Source of the DNA: Devosia oryzisoli | GTDB taxonomy: Bacteria > Pseudomonadota > Alphaproteobacteria > Rhizobiales > Devosiaceae | DNA: 64,000 nucleotides | Assembly: GCF_014837245.1 (NCBI RefSeq) | Contig: NZ_JACYFU010000004.1 | Span: 296,577-360,576, forward strand | Direction: 5' to 3' | Shown: positions 17,596 to 26,590 of the stretch, one piece after another | How the letters are laid out: each line of letters opens with the position of its first letter | How positions within the stretch are numbered: position 1 is the first letter of the stretch | The notes under the pieces: model-generated | What the model was told of the DNA's origin: nothing | Database searches by the model: none | The model's input: only the letters and a program-made list of their open reading frames with translations | Program-made: the position numbers and the translations under genes

Positions 17596-18465
17596 ATGGC
17601 CCAAACCAATTTGCCGGTCCTCTCGTCCGAAGGGGGCCTCAGCCGCTATCTTCAGGAAATCCGCAAGTTTCCCATGCTGGAAGCGGATGAAGAATACATG
17701 CTGGCCAAGCGGTACAAAGAGCACGCCGATCCCGGCGCTGCCCAGAAGCTGATCACCAGCCATCTGCGTCTCGTTGCCAAGATCGCCATGGGCTATCGCG
17801 GCTACGGCCTGCCGATTTCCGAAGTGATCTCGGAAGGCAATGTCGGCCTGATGCACGCGGTCAAGCGCTTCGAGCCCGAAAAAGGCTTCCGGCTCGCGAC
17901 ATACGCCATGTGGTGGATCCGCGCCTCGATCCAGGAATACGTCCTGCGCTCCTGGAGCCTGGTCAAGATCGGGACGACTGCCGCGCAAAAGCGCCTGTTC
18001 TTCAACCTGCGCAAGGTGAAGGGTCAGATTGCCGCTCTCGAAGACGGCGCCCTGCATCCCGATCAGATCAAGCAGATCGCCACGACCCTTAAGGTGTCAG
18101 AGGCCGAAGTCGTGCAGATGAACTCGCGCCTCTCCGGTGATGCGTCACTCAATTCTCCCATGCGGGCCGACGAAGGGTCTTCGGAATGGCAGGATTGGCT
18201 GGTCGACGAAACGCCTGACCAGGAAACCAGCCTTGGCGAGAGCGAGGAATACGCCGAGCGCATGGGAATGCTCAACGAAGCCATGGATGTGCTCAACGAG
18301 CGCGAACGCGCCATCTTCCAGGCTCGGCGCCTGCAGGAAAACCCGTCCACCCTCGAGGAACTGGCCCAGCAATACGACGTCAGCCGCGAGCGCATCCGGC
18401 AGATTGAGGTGCGTGCGTTCGAGAAGGTGCAGGAGGCGGTCCGCGGCGCAGCGGCCGCTCACTGA
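17596..18465 (+). CDS. rpoH: Heat-shock sigma factor RpoH (sigma-32)
   Basis: This 289-residue protein starts at the ATG at 17596, behind AAGGGGGTG. It has the RpoH hallmark GLSRYLQEIRKFPMLEADEEYMLAKRY, region 2.4 YAMWWIRASIQEYVLRSWSLVKIGTTAAQKRLFFNLRK, which includes the 'RpoH box' (QRKLFFNLR-like), and region 4 LEELAQQYDVSRERIRQIEVRAFEKVQ. It directs transcription of heat-shock chaperone and protease genes. It lies just upstream of ftsH, whose product degrades sigma-32 in E. coli, although a terminator separates them. Confidence 0.95.
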   Translation: MAQTNLPVLSSEGGLSRYLQEIRKFPMLEADEEYMLAKRYKEHADPGAAQKLITSHLRLVAKIAMGYRGYGLPISEVISEGNVGLMHAVKRFEPEKGFRLATYAMWWIRASIQEYVLRSWSLVKIGTTAAQKRLFFNLRKVKGQIAALEDGALHPDQIKQIATTLKVSEAEVVQMNSRLSGDASLNSPMRADEGSSEWQDWLVDETPDQETSLGESEEYAERMGMLNEAMDVLNERERAIFQARRLQENPSTLEELAQQYDVSRERIRQIEVRAFEKVQEAVRGAAAAH

Positions 18466-18487
18466 CACTACCCGGCAGCCATTTTGA

Positions 18488-18514
18488 AGCGCCCGGCCCT
18501 GGCCGGGCGCTTTC
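18488..18514 (+). terminator. Intrinsic terminator of rpoH
   Basis: AGCGCCCGGCC pairs perfectly with GGCCGGGCGCT around CT, followed by TTTCGCTTTTT. Confidence 0.88.
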
Positions 18515-18733
18515 GCTTTTTGCTCCAGTCTGCGCCGCAGCATCGGTCGATGTTAATTTCACCGCGGCCCTGCATCCAACTGGCGGGGCAGAACGTATTA
18601 ACCCCGACGCGACAAAATGACTGGACGCAGCGGCGGCAACGCCGCAGGTGTTGCCCTTGTAACGCCCTATTGCGGGACTTACATTCGCCCAAACACTGGT
18701 GCAGGACGCACCGGCTCCTCCGGGACAGGATTG

Positions 18734-20665
18734 ATGAACGGAAATTTCCGCAACTTCGCCATCTGGCTGGTCATACTTTTCATGCTGATGGGCCTGTTCC
18801 AGGTCTTCCAGTCTTCCACGCGGTCGATTTCCGTTTCGGACAAGAGCTACAGCCAGTTCGTCTCCGACATCGACTCCAGCCGCGTCTCTAGCGTGACCAT
18901 CACCAACAATGTGGTCTCCGGTGTGCTCAATGACGGCACGCGCTTCGAAACCATCATTCCCGATGGCGCCGACGTCATTTCCCGGCTCGAAGACCACAAC
19001 GTGACGATCACGGCGCGCGAGCCCGAATCGAGCCCGTTCTGGTCTATCCTGCTGTCCTCCTGGCTGCCGTTCATCGTGATCATCGGCGTCTGGTTCTTCT
19101 TCATCCGGCAGATGCAGGGTGGGGGCCGTGGCGGCGCAATGGGCTTTGGCAAGTCCCGCGCCAAGCTTCTCACCGAGACCCAGGGCAAGGTGACCTTCGA
19201 GGACGTTGCTGGCGTGGATGAAGCCAAGCAGGACCTCGAGGAAATCGTCGAATTCCTGCGCGATCCAGGCAAGTTCCAGCGCCTGGGCGGCCGCATTCCG
19301 CGCGGCGTGCTGCTGGTCGGCCCTCCGGGTACCGGTAAGACGCTTCTCGCCCGCTCCGTGGCCGGCGAAGCCAACGTGCCCTTCTTCACCATCTCGGGTT
19401 CCGATTTCGTCGAAATGTTCGTCGGCGTCGGCGCATCGCGCGTCCGCGACATGTTCGAACAGGCCAAGAAGAACGCGCCCTGCATTATCTTCATCGACGA
19501 AATCGACGCGGTTGGCCGCCAGCGCGGTGCCGGTCTGGGCGGCGGTAACGACGAACGCGAGCAGACGCTTAACCAGCTCCTCGTCGAAATGGACGGCTTT
19601 GAGGCCAATGAGGGCATCATCCTGATTGCGGCCACCAACCGCCCTGACGTGCTTGACCCTGCCCTGCTCCGTCCCGGCCGCTTCGACCGGCAGGTCGTGG
19701 TGCCGAACCCGGACGTCTCGGGCCGCGAGAAGGTGCTCAAGGTCCACGTCCGCAAGGTGCCGCTGGCACCCGACGTCGATCTCAAGGTACTTGCTCGTGG
19801 CACGCCTGGCTTCTCGGGTGCCGATTTGATGAACCTCGTCAATGAGGCTGCCCTCATGGCGGCCCGGCGCAACAAGCGCTTCGTGACGCATCAGGAATTC
19901 GAGGACGCCAAGGACAAGATCATGATGGGCGCCGAGCGCCGCACCATGGCCATGACCGACGACGAAAAGAAGCTGACGGCTTATCATGAAGCCGGCCACG
20001 CCATCATTGCTCTCAAGATGGCCGGGCTCGACCCGATCCACAAGGCGACCATCATTCCCCGCGGCCGCGCCCTGGGCATGGTGATGACGCTGCCCGAGAA
20101 CGACACCTATTCCTTCTCCAAGGAAAAGGCGTTGGCCCGGCTCGCCATGCTGTTTGGCGGCCGCGAGGCGGAGATCATCAAGTTCGGTCCCGCCAAGGTG
20201 ACATCGGGCGCTTCGGGCGACATCCAGATGGCCACCGGTCTGGCCCGCTCCATGGTGATGGAATGGGGCATGAGCGAGCGTCTCGGTCGCGTTCGCTACA
20301 AGTCCAATGACCAGGAAGTGTTCCTTGGCCACTCGGTGACGCAGTCCAACAACATGTCGGACGAAACTGCCAAGCTGATCGACGAAGAAGTGCGCCAACT
20401 GATCGAGGATGGTGAGAAAACGGCCAAGAACATTCTCACCACCTACCATGACCAGTGGGAAGCCATCGCCCAGGCGCTCCTGGAATACGAGACGCTGACC
20501 GGCGACGAGTTGCGCGCCCTGATGGACGGCAAGCAGCCGGTCCGCCCCGATGACAATGGTCCGTCCGCGCCCAAGGCGTCGGGCGTACCCTCGGCTGGTG
20601 CTGCCGGCAAGAAGCGTCCTGGCCCGTCGCCCGATGCGCCGCCCGAGCCTGCTCCGGGCACTTAG
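18734..20665 (+). CDS. ftsH: ATP-dependent membrane zinc protease FtsH
   Basis: This 643-residue protein starts at 18734 ([18 protein letters not shown]), behind GACAGGA; an upstream in-frame extension is not supported. It has two transmembrane helices flanking a periplasmic domain (about 8-28 and 100-122). The AAA+ domain has Walker A GPPGTGKT near 196, Walker [17 protein letters not shown], and second region of homology [21 protein letters not shown]. The M41 peptidase has HEAGH near 418, with the third zinc ligand Asp in [12 protein letters not shown]. It degrades misfolded membrane proteins and regulators such as sigma-32 and LpxC. The usual tolB-pal-tilS neighbours are absent here. Confidence 0.97.
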   Translation: MNGNFRNFAIWLVILFMLMGLFQVFQSSTRSISVSDKSYSQFVSDIDSSRVSSVTITNNVVSGVLNDGTRFETIIPDGADVISRLEDHNVTITAREPESSPFWSILLSSWLPFIVIIGVWFFFIRQMQGGGRGGAMGFGKSRAKLLTETQGKVTFEDVAGVDEAKQDLEEIVEFLRDPGKFQRLGGRIPRGVLLVGPPGTGKTLLARSVAGEANVPFFTISGSDFVEMFVGVGASRVRDMFEQAKKNAPCIIFIDEIDAVGRQRGAGLGGGNDEREQTLNQLLVEMDGFEANEGIILIAATNRPDVLDPALLRPGRFDRQVVVPNPDVSGREKVLKVHVRKVPLAPDVDLKVLARGTPGFSGADLMNLVNEAALMAARRNKRFVTHQEFEDAKDKIMMGAERRTMAMTDDEKKLTAYHEAGHAIIALKMAGLDPIHKATIIPRGRALGMVMTLPENDTYSFSKEKALARLAMLFGGREAEIIKFGPAKVTSGASGDIQMATGLARSMVMEWGMSERLGRVRYKSNDQEVFLGHSVTQSNNMSDETAKLIDEEVRQLIEDGEKTAKNILTTYHDQWEAIAQALLEYETLTGDELRALMDGKQPVRPDDNGPSAPKASGVPSAGAAGKKRPGPSPDAPPEPAPGT

Positions 20666-20694
20666 GCAACGGGATCACACTCGCACAACAATTA

Positions 20695-20723
20695 AGGGTC
20701 ACCTCACGGTGGCCCTTTCTCTT
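20695..20723 (+). terminator. Probable intrinsic terminator of ftsH
   Basis: AGGGTCACC pairs with GGTGGCCCT (one wobble) around TCAC, followed by TTCTCTTT. Confidence 0.65.
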
Positions 20724-20791
20724 TACCCCGCTGTCGGCTATGCCGGTCGAAAAGTGGTATTCTACCAAGCGGACCAGTTGGGAGAACGGCG

Positions 20792-22135
20792 ATGGCCAGG
20801 AAATACTTTGGCACCGATGGCATCCGTGGGCTCGCCAATGGCGACAAGCTGACCCCTGAACTCGCCATGAAGGTCGGCATGGCCGCCGGCACGCGCTTCG
20901 TGCGCGGCGACCATCGCAACCGTGTCGTGATCGGCAAGGACACCCGCCGCTCCGGCTATATGCTGGAAAACGCCCTCGCCGCCGGGTTCACCGCGGTGGG
21001 CATGGACGTCTATTTCCTCGGGCCCATGCCGACCCCGGCCGTAGCCATGCTGACCCGCTCGCTGCGCGCCGATCTTGGCGTCATGATCTCGGCCTCGCAC
21101 AACCCTTACGACGATAACGGCATCAAATTCTTCCGCCCCGACGGCTACAAGCTCAGCGACGAGGTCGAAGCCGAGATCGAGCGGCTCATCGAAACCGACA
21201 TGAGCAAGCTCCTCGCCCACGGCATGAAGATCGGCCGCGCCCACCGCGACGAAGAAGCCCGTACGCGCTACGTCGAATATGCCAAGCGCACCCTGCCCCG
21301 CGGCATGGACCTGTCGGGCCTGCGCGTCGTGCTCGATTGCGCCAACGGCGCCGCGCACAAGGTCGCCCCCATGGCGCTTTGGGAACTGGGTGCCGAGGTC
21401 ATCGCCATCGGCATCGAGCCAGACGGCTACAACATCAACTACAAGGTCGGCTCCACGGCCCCCGACGCGGTTGCTGCCAAGGTCAAGGAAGTGCGGGCCG
21501 ACATCGGCATCGCCCTCGACGGGGACGCGGACCGCGTCATCATCATCGACGAAAAGGGCAATGTCGTGGATGGCGATCAGTTCATGGCCGTCATCGCGCA
21601 GAGCTGGATGGAGCGCGAACTCCTCCAGGGCGGCGGCATCGTCGCCACCGTCATGTCCAATCTGGGCCTCGAACGCTATCTGCTCGGTCTCGGCCTGACG
21701 CTCGAGCGCACGCAGGTGGGCGATCGCTATGTCCTCGAAGCGATGCGCGCCAAGGGGTTCAATGTCGGCGGCGAACAGTCGGGCCACATCATTCTCTCCG
21801 ACTACACCACCACCGGCGACGGTCTAGTCGCCGCGCTGCAACTGCTCTCCGTGCTCAAGCAGCAGGACAAGCCGATCTCCGAAATCTGCTCCCGCTTCGA
21901 CAAGGTCCCGCAATTGCTGCGCAGCATCCGCTTCCGCTCCGGCAGGCCCCTGGAACACAAGCAGGTCATCCAGGCGATCGCCGATGGGCAAGCACTTCTG
22001 GGCACGGGCGGCCGCCTCGTCGTCCGGCCATCGGGCACCGAGCCGGTCATCCGGGTGATGGGCGAAGCCGATGACGCATCCTTGGTGGAGACTGTGGTCA
22101 GCCAGATTGAAGCCGCAATCCGCGACGTGGCTTAG
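20792..22135 (+). CDS. glmM: Phosphoglucosamine mutase GlmM
   Basis: This 447-residue protein has the start [17 protein letters not shown], the phosphoserine loop [16 protein letters not shown] (active Ser near residue 100), the metal-binding ALDGDADR, the sugar loop GGEQSGHII and the phosphate loop [14 protein letters not shown], in the standard order. It converts glucosamine-6-phosphate to glucosamine-1-phosphate for UDP-GlcNAc, feeding peptidoglycan and LPS. A GGGAG site precedes the start. ftsH-glmM adjacency is common in Hyphomicrobiales. Confidence 0.97.
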   Translation: MARKYFGTDGIRGLANGDKLTPELAMKVGMAAGTRFVRGDHRNRVVIGKDTRRSGYMLENALAAGFTAVGMDVYFLGPMPTPAVAMLTRSLRADLGVMISASHNPYDDNGIKFFRPDGYKLSDEVEAEIERLIETDMSKLLAHGMKIGRAHRDEEARTRYVEYAKRTLPRGMDLSGLRVVLDCANGAAHKVAPMALWELGAEVIAIGIEPDGYNINYKVGSTAPDAVAAKVKEVRADIGIALDGDADRVIIIDEKGNVVDGDQFMAVIAQSWMERELLQGGGIVATVMSNLGLERYLLGLGLTLERTQVGDRYVLEAMRAKGFNVGGEQSGHIILSDYTTTGDGLVAALQLLSVLKQQDKPISEICSRFDKVPQLLRSIRFRSGRPLEHKQVIQAIADGQALLGTGGRLVVRPSGTEPVIRVMGEADDASLVETVVSQIEAAIRDVA

Positions 22136-22136
22136 T

Positions 22137-22152
22137 TTAACCGGAAGTTAAC
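22137..22152. promoter_or_regulatory. Perfect CtrA box upstream of the outer-membrane protein gene
   Basis: TTAA (22137-22140), a 7-bp spacer, then TTAAC (22148-22152) is an exact TTAA-N7-TTAAC match. It begins at the last bases of glmM, about 145 bp before the outer-membrane gene start. Two more TTAA half-sites lie at 22208 and 22221. CtrA is encoded 13 kb away. Confidence 0.55.
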
Positions 22153-22295
22153 AAAAACCGATCGCGTTAGCAGAAGAGTAACCTTCTGTATTGATCACTA
22201 TTTAGGGTTAAAAGTTTAGGTTAAGCGCGCTTTAAGAAGTTTGTTTGATAGTTGCCACATTCGACTGGTGTCGTGGCAACCCAAGGATATACTTC

Positions 22296-23036
22296 ATGCG
22301 TAAGCTGACCGCAGTGGTGTTGGTGGCAGGAGCCACCCTCGTCGCGGGCCAGGCCGTTGCGGCCGACCTGCCCTACTACCCTCCCGTCATCGAGATTCCG
22401 GACGTCGACACAGGCTATGCCGGTTCGTTCTATCTGCGCGGCAGCGCCGGCCTCAACATGATGTGGGCCAAGGAAGTCAATCATCCGACCAACCTGCCTG
22501 CCACGACGACCACCTTCGCGATCGATGAATGGGGCTATGGCTACTCGATCGGCGCCGGTGCCGGCTACGAGACCGGAACGGGCCTTCGCTTCGACGTGAC
22601 CGCCGACTACCTCGCCAATGACGGCATGCAGGCCACCATTACTGGCTCCAACAACCTCGCCGATGGTCCGCACAAGTTGCAGTTGCGGTCCACGGTGCTG
22701 CTGGCCAACGCCTATTATGACTTCGGCTTCGGCAACAATTACGGCTACGGCGCTGCCGGCGGTGCCTTCGGCTATGTGGGCGCGGGTGCCGGTGTGGCAT
22801 TCAACGACATCATCACGACCGGCCCCGGTGATCCCGATGTCCATGGCAAGAGCACCAGCCTTGCTGCCGCCGGTATGGTCGGTGTGGGCTATGATTTTGG
22901 CGCTGTGGTTGCCGATGTCGGCTACCGCGCCCTCTACATCAACCGGCTGGAAAACAACGCCACCACCAACCCCTATTCCATCAACAACAACTGGGTCCAC
23001 GAAGTGCGCGGCACCGTCCGTTACCGCTTCAACTGA
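22296..23036 (+). CDS. Outer-membrane beta-barrel protein (Omp25/Omp31-like porin-family fold)
   Basis: This 246-residue protein starts at 22296 behind AAGGAT; the frame is open upstream to 22245 without a site. A signal peptide (LTAVVLVAGATLVAGQAVA, cut before ADLP) is followed by alternating amphipathic strands rich in Gly, Tyr and Phe (GSFYLRGSAGLNM, GYGYSIGAGAGYETGTGLRFDVTADYL, GYGAAGGAFGYVGAGAGVAF, VGYDFGAVVADVGYRALYI). It ends in VRYRFN, a typical outer-membrane C-terminal strand ending in aromatic-Asn rather than Phe. Its role is structural or porin-like. A perfect CtrA box precedes it and a terminator follows. Confidence 0.82.
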   Translation: MRKLTAVVLVAGATLVAGQAVAADLPYYPPVIEIPDVDTGYAGSFYLRGSAGLNMMWAKEVNHPTNLPATTTTFAIDEWGYGYSIGAGAGYETGTGLRFDVTADYLANDGMQATITGSNNLADGPHKLQLRSTVLLANAYYDFGFGNNYGYGAAGGAFGYVGAGAGVAFNDIITTGPGDPDVHGKSTSLAAAGMVGVGYDFGAVVADVGYRALYINRLENNATTNPYSINNNWVHEVRGTVRYRFN

Positions 23037-23075
23037 TCTTGGGACGTGGCGGACCGCCACACCCGCCATTCGTTC

Positions 23076-23112
23076 AAGGAGCCGGCCCCGCAAGGGACCG
23101 GCTCCTTTTTTT
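23076..23112 (+). terminator. Intrinsic terminator of the outer-membrane protein gene
   Basis: AAGGAGCCGG (23076-23085) pairs with CCGGCTCCTT (23098-23107), followed by TTTTT. Confidence 0.88.
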
Positions 23113-23121
23113 GGCGTTGCC

Positions 23122-23403
23122 GGACGCAATACCGCGCCCTTGGGCCAACGCCGCAGCCTTACCATGCCCGGCCTTGCTGCTGCAGTTGCCGATGAAATTG
23201 CCGCACTCGAGCGCCCAGCCGGCCCTGAAGCCATCCAGTTGATCCGCTGCGAGGCCGACGAAACCATCGCCCGCATCGTGGCCGGCTGGCCGCAGGCCTT
23301 CGATACAAAGCGAGCCCTTTCCCTCGGCTTCGTCCCAGATGCAGATTTCGACAGCATCATCCGCACTTACATTGAAGACGAGATGAACCAGCGGCCGCGC
23401 TAG
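23122..23403 (+). pseudogene. denD: C-terminal fragment of a DenD-type NAD-dependent D-erythronate dehydrogenase
   Basis: The frame ending at 23403 reads LGQRRSLTMPGLAAAVADEIAALERPAGPEAIQLIRCE, then IARIVAGWPQAFDTKRALSLGFVPDADFDSIIRTYIEDE. This matches the last ~90 residues of SDR-family D-erythronate dehydrogenases (the 'RIVxGWPxxFDxxRAxxLGFxxDxxFxxIIRxxIEDE' tail). The NAD-binding Rossmann part is absent; the fragment begins right after the terminator of the outer-membrane gene. A short protein from the ATG at 23164 could still be made, but it would have no known activity. Recognition is from memory of the family pattern. Confidence 0.65.
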
Positions 23404-23703
23404 TTCCGCCGCGGAGGGCTCCCAGACAACACAGATTAAACAAGCGCTGGGATTTGGTGCTGAGGTGACCTGCCCGCTTCGGTCGGTCGACCATGCGTAC
23501 GCAGTGCCTCCCAATCACGGATTTGTTACCGCACATGGCCCATCGACCCGTCGGAGGTGGGCGTCGCTTTAACAAATTGTGGTCGCTGGATTTTGCCGGG
23601 ACAGTGATGCTGACCGTTCCGGAGGCACGTTTTGGTGCCCCGGATGATGCAAGAAATCGTTAACAAATCGGTTGGCACACTCGCTCATGGTTCTTTATGG
23701 AAC

Positions 23704-24234
23704 ATGGCCATGCCAGATCACGCCCTCAAGGTTTCGCTCGCGGCTGCACTCGCGGCCTTAATGTTCTCCACCACACCGACGACCAGTTTCGCAGCCTCAG
23801 CGGCACCGCTGGGCTTTCAACTGTTTTGCCTGCAGCAACCGGCGCAATGCCAAGGCGGCGGCAAGTCCAAGGTGACGCTCACCAGCCAGATGCTCGAGAG
23901 CATCAGGCGCGTGAATAGCCAGATCAATCGCTCGATCCGTCCCCGTAATGACCCCGGTCCCGATGTGTGGACGCTTGGGGCGACCTCCGGCGACTGCGAG
24001 GACTATGTGCTGAGCAAGCGCCATGCGCTCATGAATGGCGGCCTGCCACCCAGCGCCCTGCGCATGGCCCATGTCCGCACCCGGGAGGGCATCGATCATG
24101 CGGTCCTGATCGTTAAGACCGACCGCGACGATCTCGTCCTCGACAACCTGGTGGGCGATGTGCTGCCAATGAGCAAAGTTTCCTATCGCATACTTGCAGT
24201 CTCCAGTGCTGATCCGATGGTGTGGACGCCCTGA
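23704..24234 (+). CDS. Bacterial transglutaminase-like cysteine peptidase (BTLCP)
   Basis: This protein of about 176 residues has a signal-like N-terminus (HALKVSLAAALAALMFS) and the BTLCP core. The motif pattern is FCLQQPAQC, then VNSQINRSIRPRNDPGPDVWTLG, then GDCEDYVLSKRHALMNGGLPPSALRMAHVRT with the catalytic Cys, GIDHAVLIVKTDRDDLVLDNL with the catalytic His and Asp. Such proteins are periplasmic; in other proteobacteria the relative LapG cleaves a giant type I secreted adhesin (LapA), a point of interest given the giant RTX protein at 50.8-60.5 kb, but BTLCPs are distinct and no link is shown. The start is uncertain (23632, 23704 or 23710). Confidence 0.82.
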   Translation: MAMPDHALKVSLAAALAALMFSTTPTTSFAASAAPLGFQLFCLQQPAQCQGGGKSKVTLTSQMLESIRRVNSQINRSIRPRNDPGPDVWTLGATSGDCEDYVLSKRHALMNGGLPPSALRMAHVRTREGIDHAVLIVKTDRDDLVLDNLVGDVLPMSKVSYRILAVSSADPMVWTP

Positions 24235-24249
24235 TCCGAACTCCGCCGA

Positions 24250-25476
24250 CTACGGCAGCACGACGGTCAGATCGTCCGCGGTGAACTGCCAGTAGTGAGC
24301 GGTCCGGAATTCGAGCCGCGTTATCCCTTCGAAGTCGGCGGCGAGATAAGTCGGGCCGAGGGCCGAAAGGGTCATCTCCTCGTAATAAGCGGGCTCGTTC
24401 CCCTTGAATGCGGTGATCAGCAGCGTCTCCCCCTCCGCTTCCAGCGATGAGGCGCCGAAATAGCCGCCCACGAAGTCGAAGGGCTTGCTGCTGCTGATTG
24501 CGGCGGGGTGGCCGGACCCATTATAGGCGACGAATTCCCCCGACATGACCCCGTTCCGATAGCCTTCGGGGTCGTAGAACTTGCGGTGGGTCATGACGAA
24601 ATTGTCCCAGCCCAGCCCGCCGTAACCCGATGGAATCTTGAGGACGCCCTCGCTCTGCAGGTCATCGAAGGTGATCTTTTCTTGCGCGCCGATGGGATCG
24701 GGTGAAGACCACCAGGCCTGTGCAACCTGAACCGGGGTCGTATTCACGTCGAGGTCGCGACCCGGAGCGAGCTTGTTGTGCCAGGCCCCTTGTCCAACCG
24801 CCACGGCGAAACGATGCGCGTCATCGGCGTGCAGGCGGCGCATGGAACGATCGGGACCAGCAAGCACGATGTCGGTGGTGCTGGTGTTCGGCAAAGTGCC
24901 TGTGAGCCGCAGTTCTGGAGCCAGCCCGACAAGGTGTGGTGCGGGTTCCGCGATCAGGTCTGCCGGACTGCCCGGACGGGACTTGAACTCGGTGGTCTGG
25001 ACAGCATTGCCCGTTGTGACGAGCCAGTGGGACGGAACCCGAACGGTGAACTCATAGGTCCCCTCGAACATGATCGCGGCATCGGATTGCGTGCCCGACA
25101 TGGTAAAGTTGGCAAAGCCCGAGCCATTTGACACCGCCCGTACGGGCCGTCCCCTGCCTTCAGCATCGACGATGATCCCTGACATGGGTTGGTCACCGAG
25201 ATCATAGAGACCATCTCGATTGATATCCCGGAAGACGAAGACCGAGATGTTCAGATTGCCTTCCCAGTAACTCGACCAGTCCGCGCGGGCTGGATAATAG
25301 TCCTCCTCGGCCAGAGCCGGGAAAGCTGCAAGGCCGGCCAGGGCAGCCAGACCCGCGGCAAGCGGGGGAAATTTCCCCCGGCTCGCCCGACGAGGAGAGG
25401 GCCTACCCCCTCCTCGATCTGCCCCGGTGACGGCGTGAACTGGCCCCGCCAGCACCGTTGCGTCACTCCTTGCCAT
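24250..25476 (-). CDS. Secreted SdrD-B-like protein
   Basis: This protein of about 408 residues starts at the ATG at 25474-25476, inside the end of the upstream glycine-rich gene (14-bp overlap). A long basic N-terminal region leads into a hydrophobic signal (LAAGLAALAGLAAFPALA). Then comes an SdrD-B-type Ig fold: VFRDINRDGLYDLGDQPMSGIIVDAEGRG is the 'VWxDxNxDGxxDxGExxLxGVxVxL' pattern with its Ca-binding Asp/Asn. The C-terminal ~150 residues (ITFDDLQSEGVLKIPSGYGGLGWDNF...YNGSGHPAAISS...FDFVGGYFGA) look like a carbohydrate- or surface-binding jelly roll. It forms an operon with the repeat-rich gene. The overlap with 24250-26259 as one long frame is a product of the repeats and is rejected. 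Confidence 0.78.
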   Translation of the reverse strand: MARSDATVLAGPVHAVTGADRGGGRPSPRRASRGKFPPLAAGLAALAGLAAFPALAEEDYYPARADWSSYWEGNLNISVFVFRDINRDGLYDLGDQPMSGIIVDAEGRGRPVRAVSNGSGFANFTMSGTQSDAAIMFEGTYEFTVRVPSHWLVTTGNAVQTTEFKSRPGSPADLIAEPAPHLVGLAPELRLTGTLPNTSTTDIVLAGPDRSMRRLHADDAHRFAVAVGQGAWHNKLAPGRDLDVNTTPVQVAQAWWSSPDPIGAQEKITFDDLQSEGVLKIPSGYGGLGWDNFVMTHRKFYDPEGYRNGVMSGEFVAYNGSGHPAAISSSKPFDFVGGYFGASSLEAEGETLLITAFKGNEPAYYEEMTLSALGPTYLAADFEGITRLEFRTAHYWQFTADDLTVVLP

Positions 25477-26590
25477 GGCCGCCGTTTCCATGACCGCCAT
25501 TCTCATGGCCGCCATTGCCGTGGCCGCCATTGCCGTGGCCACCGTTGCCGTGGCCACCGTTGCCATGACCGCCATTCTCATGGCCGCCATTGCCGTGGCC
25601 ACCATTGCCGTGACCGCCATTGCCATGACCGCCATTCTCATGGCCGCCATTGCCGTGGCCGCCATTGCCGTGGCCACCGTTGCCATGACCGCCATTCTCA
25701 TGGCCGCCATTGCCGTGGCCACCATTCTCATGGCCGCCATTGCCGTGGCCACCATTGCCGTGGCCACCGTTGCCATGACCGCCATTCTCATGGCCGCCAT
25801 TGCCGTGGCCGCCATTGCCGTGGCCACCATTGCCGTGGCCACCATTGCCATGGCCGCCGTTACCGTGACCGCCATTGCCGTGACCGCCATTGCCGTGGCC
25901 GCCATTGCCATGACCGCCGTTGCCGTGACCGCCATTCTCCTGGCCACCATTGCCGTGGCCGCCATTGCCGTGGCCACCGTTGCCGTGACCGCCATTGCCA
26001 TGACCGCCATTGCCGTGGCCGCCATTGCCGTGGCCGCCATTGCCATGACCGCCATTGCCGTGGCCACCATTGCCGTGGCCGCCATTGCCGTGGCCGCCAT
26101 TGCCGCCGTTGCCACCGTTGCCGCCGTTGCCGCCGTTGCCGTCGCCGCCATTGGAGCTACCGCCATTGTCATCGTCGTCCTCGTTGGAAACGAGCGACTC
26201 CGGAGGGGCACCGCCCGCGATCGCAGCGGTTCCGCGCCCGAGGCAGAGGCTGTCGGCAATATCGTTCAACTGCCGCGCAGTTGCCGCTCTGTTGGCCCCT
26301 GCTGCGAGGACCCGAATGCCGTCGGCAGTATTGAGGCACACCGGCATGGGCACGCGCGGGAACTGCCCGGCCTGGGCAAGAGTAAGTGCCAATGTGGAGA
26401 TCTCGACATCGCTTCGCGGACTTGCGCCAAGGAAACCGTCGGCTGCCGGTGGACAGTCCCTCGCCTGATCCATGTCAGGACACACACCAAGCACTTGCGA
26501 AATAGTCGTGAACTGCTGCGCCTGAACTGCAAGAGGGGCTGCCAGAGTACCCAGAGCAAACAGACTGCCAATAAGATACTTCGATCTCAT
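25463..26590 (-). CDS. Secreted Gly/His pentapeptide-repeat protein
   Basis: This 375-residue protein has a clear signal peptide (KYLIGSLFALGTLAAPLAVQA). A ~110-residue N-terminal domain with several Cys follows (VLGVCPDMDQARDCPPAADGFLG, VPMPVCLNTADGIRVL, DIADSLCLGRG), then an acidic EDDDDNGGSS hinge, NGG repeats, and about 43 tandem GGHGN pentapeptides. Interspersed variants are GGHEN and one GGQEN. The ordered alternation of His with Gly suggests metal binding or a flexible surface tail; this is inference. It probably starts the operon that includes the SdrD-B-like gene. Confidence 0.8.
   Translation of the reverse strand: MRSKYLIGSLFALGTLAAPLAVQAQQFTTISQVLGVCPDMDQARDCPPAADGFLGASPRSDVEISTLALTLAQAGQFPRVPMPVCLNTADGIRVLAAGANRAATARQLNDIADSLCLGRGTAAIAGGAPPESLVSNEDDDDNGGSSNGGDGNGGNGGNGGNGGNGGHGNGGHGNGGHGNGGHGNGGHGNGGHGNGGHGNGGHGNGGHGNGGHGNGGQENGGHGNGGHGNGGHGNGGHGNGGHGNGGHGNGGHGNGGHGNGGHGNGGHENGGHGNGGHGNGGHGNGGHENGGHGNGGHENGGHGNGGHGNGGHGNGGHENGGHGNGGHGNGGHGNGGHENGGHGNGGHGNGGHGNGGHGNGGHENGGHGNGGHGKE
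25480..26100. repeat. 15-bp tandem repeat encoding GGHGN pentapeptides
   Basis: About 40 near-identical 15-bp units (CCATTGCCGTGGCCG and variants with CTCATGG or CATGACC) run head to tail without spacers. The length and lack of unique spacers rule out CRISPR. Because the unit is a multiple of 3 and free of stops, other frames on both strands also stay open across it. Confidence 0.9.

Noticed and set aside
25480..26100. A possible CRISPR array.
   Set aside because: Units are 15 bp, contiguous and without spacers, and lie inside a coding sequence.
24250..26259. A 669-codon open frame on the - strand joining the SdrD-B-like protein to an Ala/Met-rich N-terminus.
   Set aside because: The extra part is another frame of the 15-bp repeats; the repeat has no stops in several frames. 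The signal peptide and the repeat protein's own signal peptide point to two genes.
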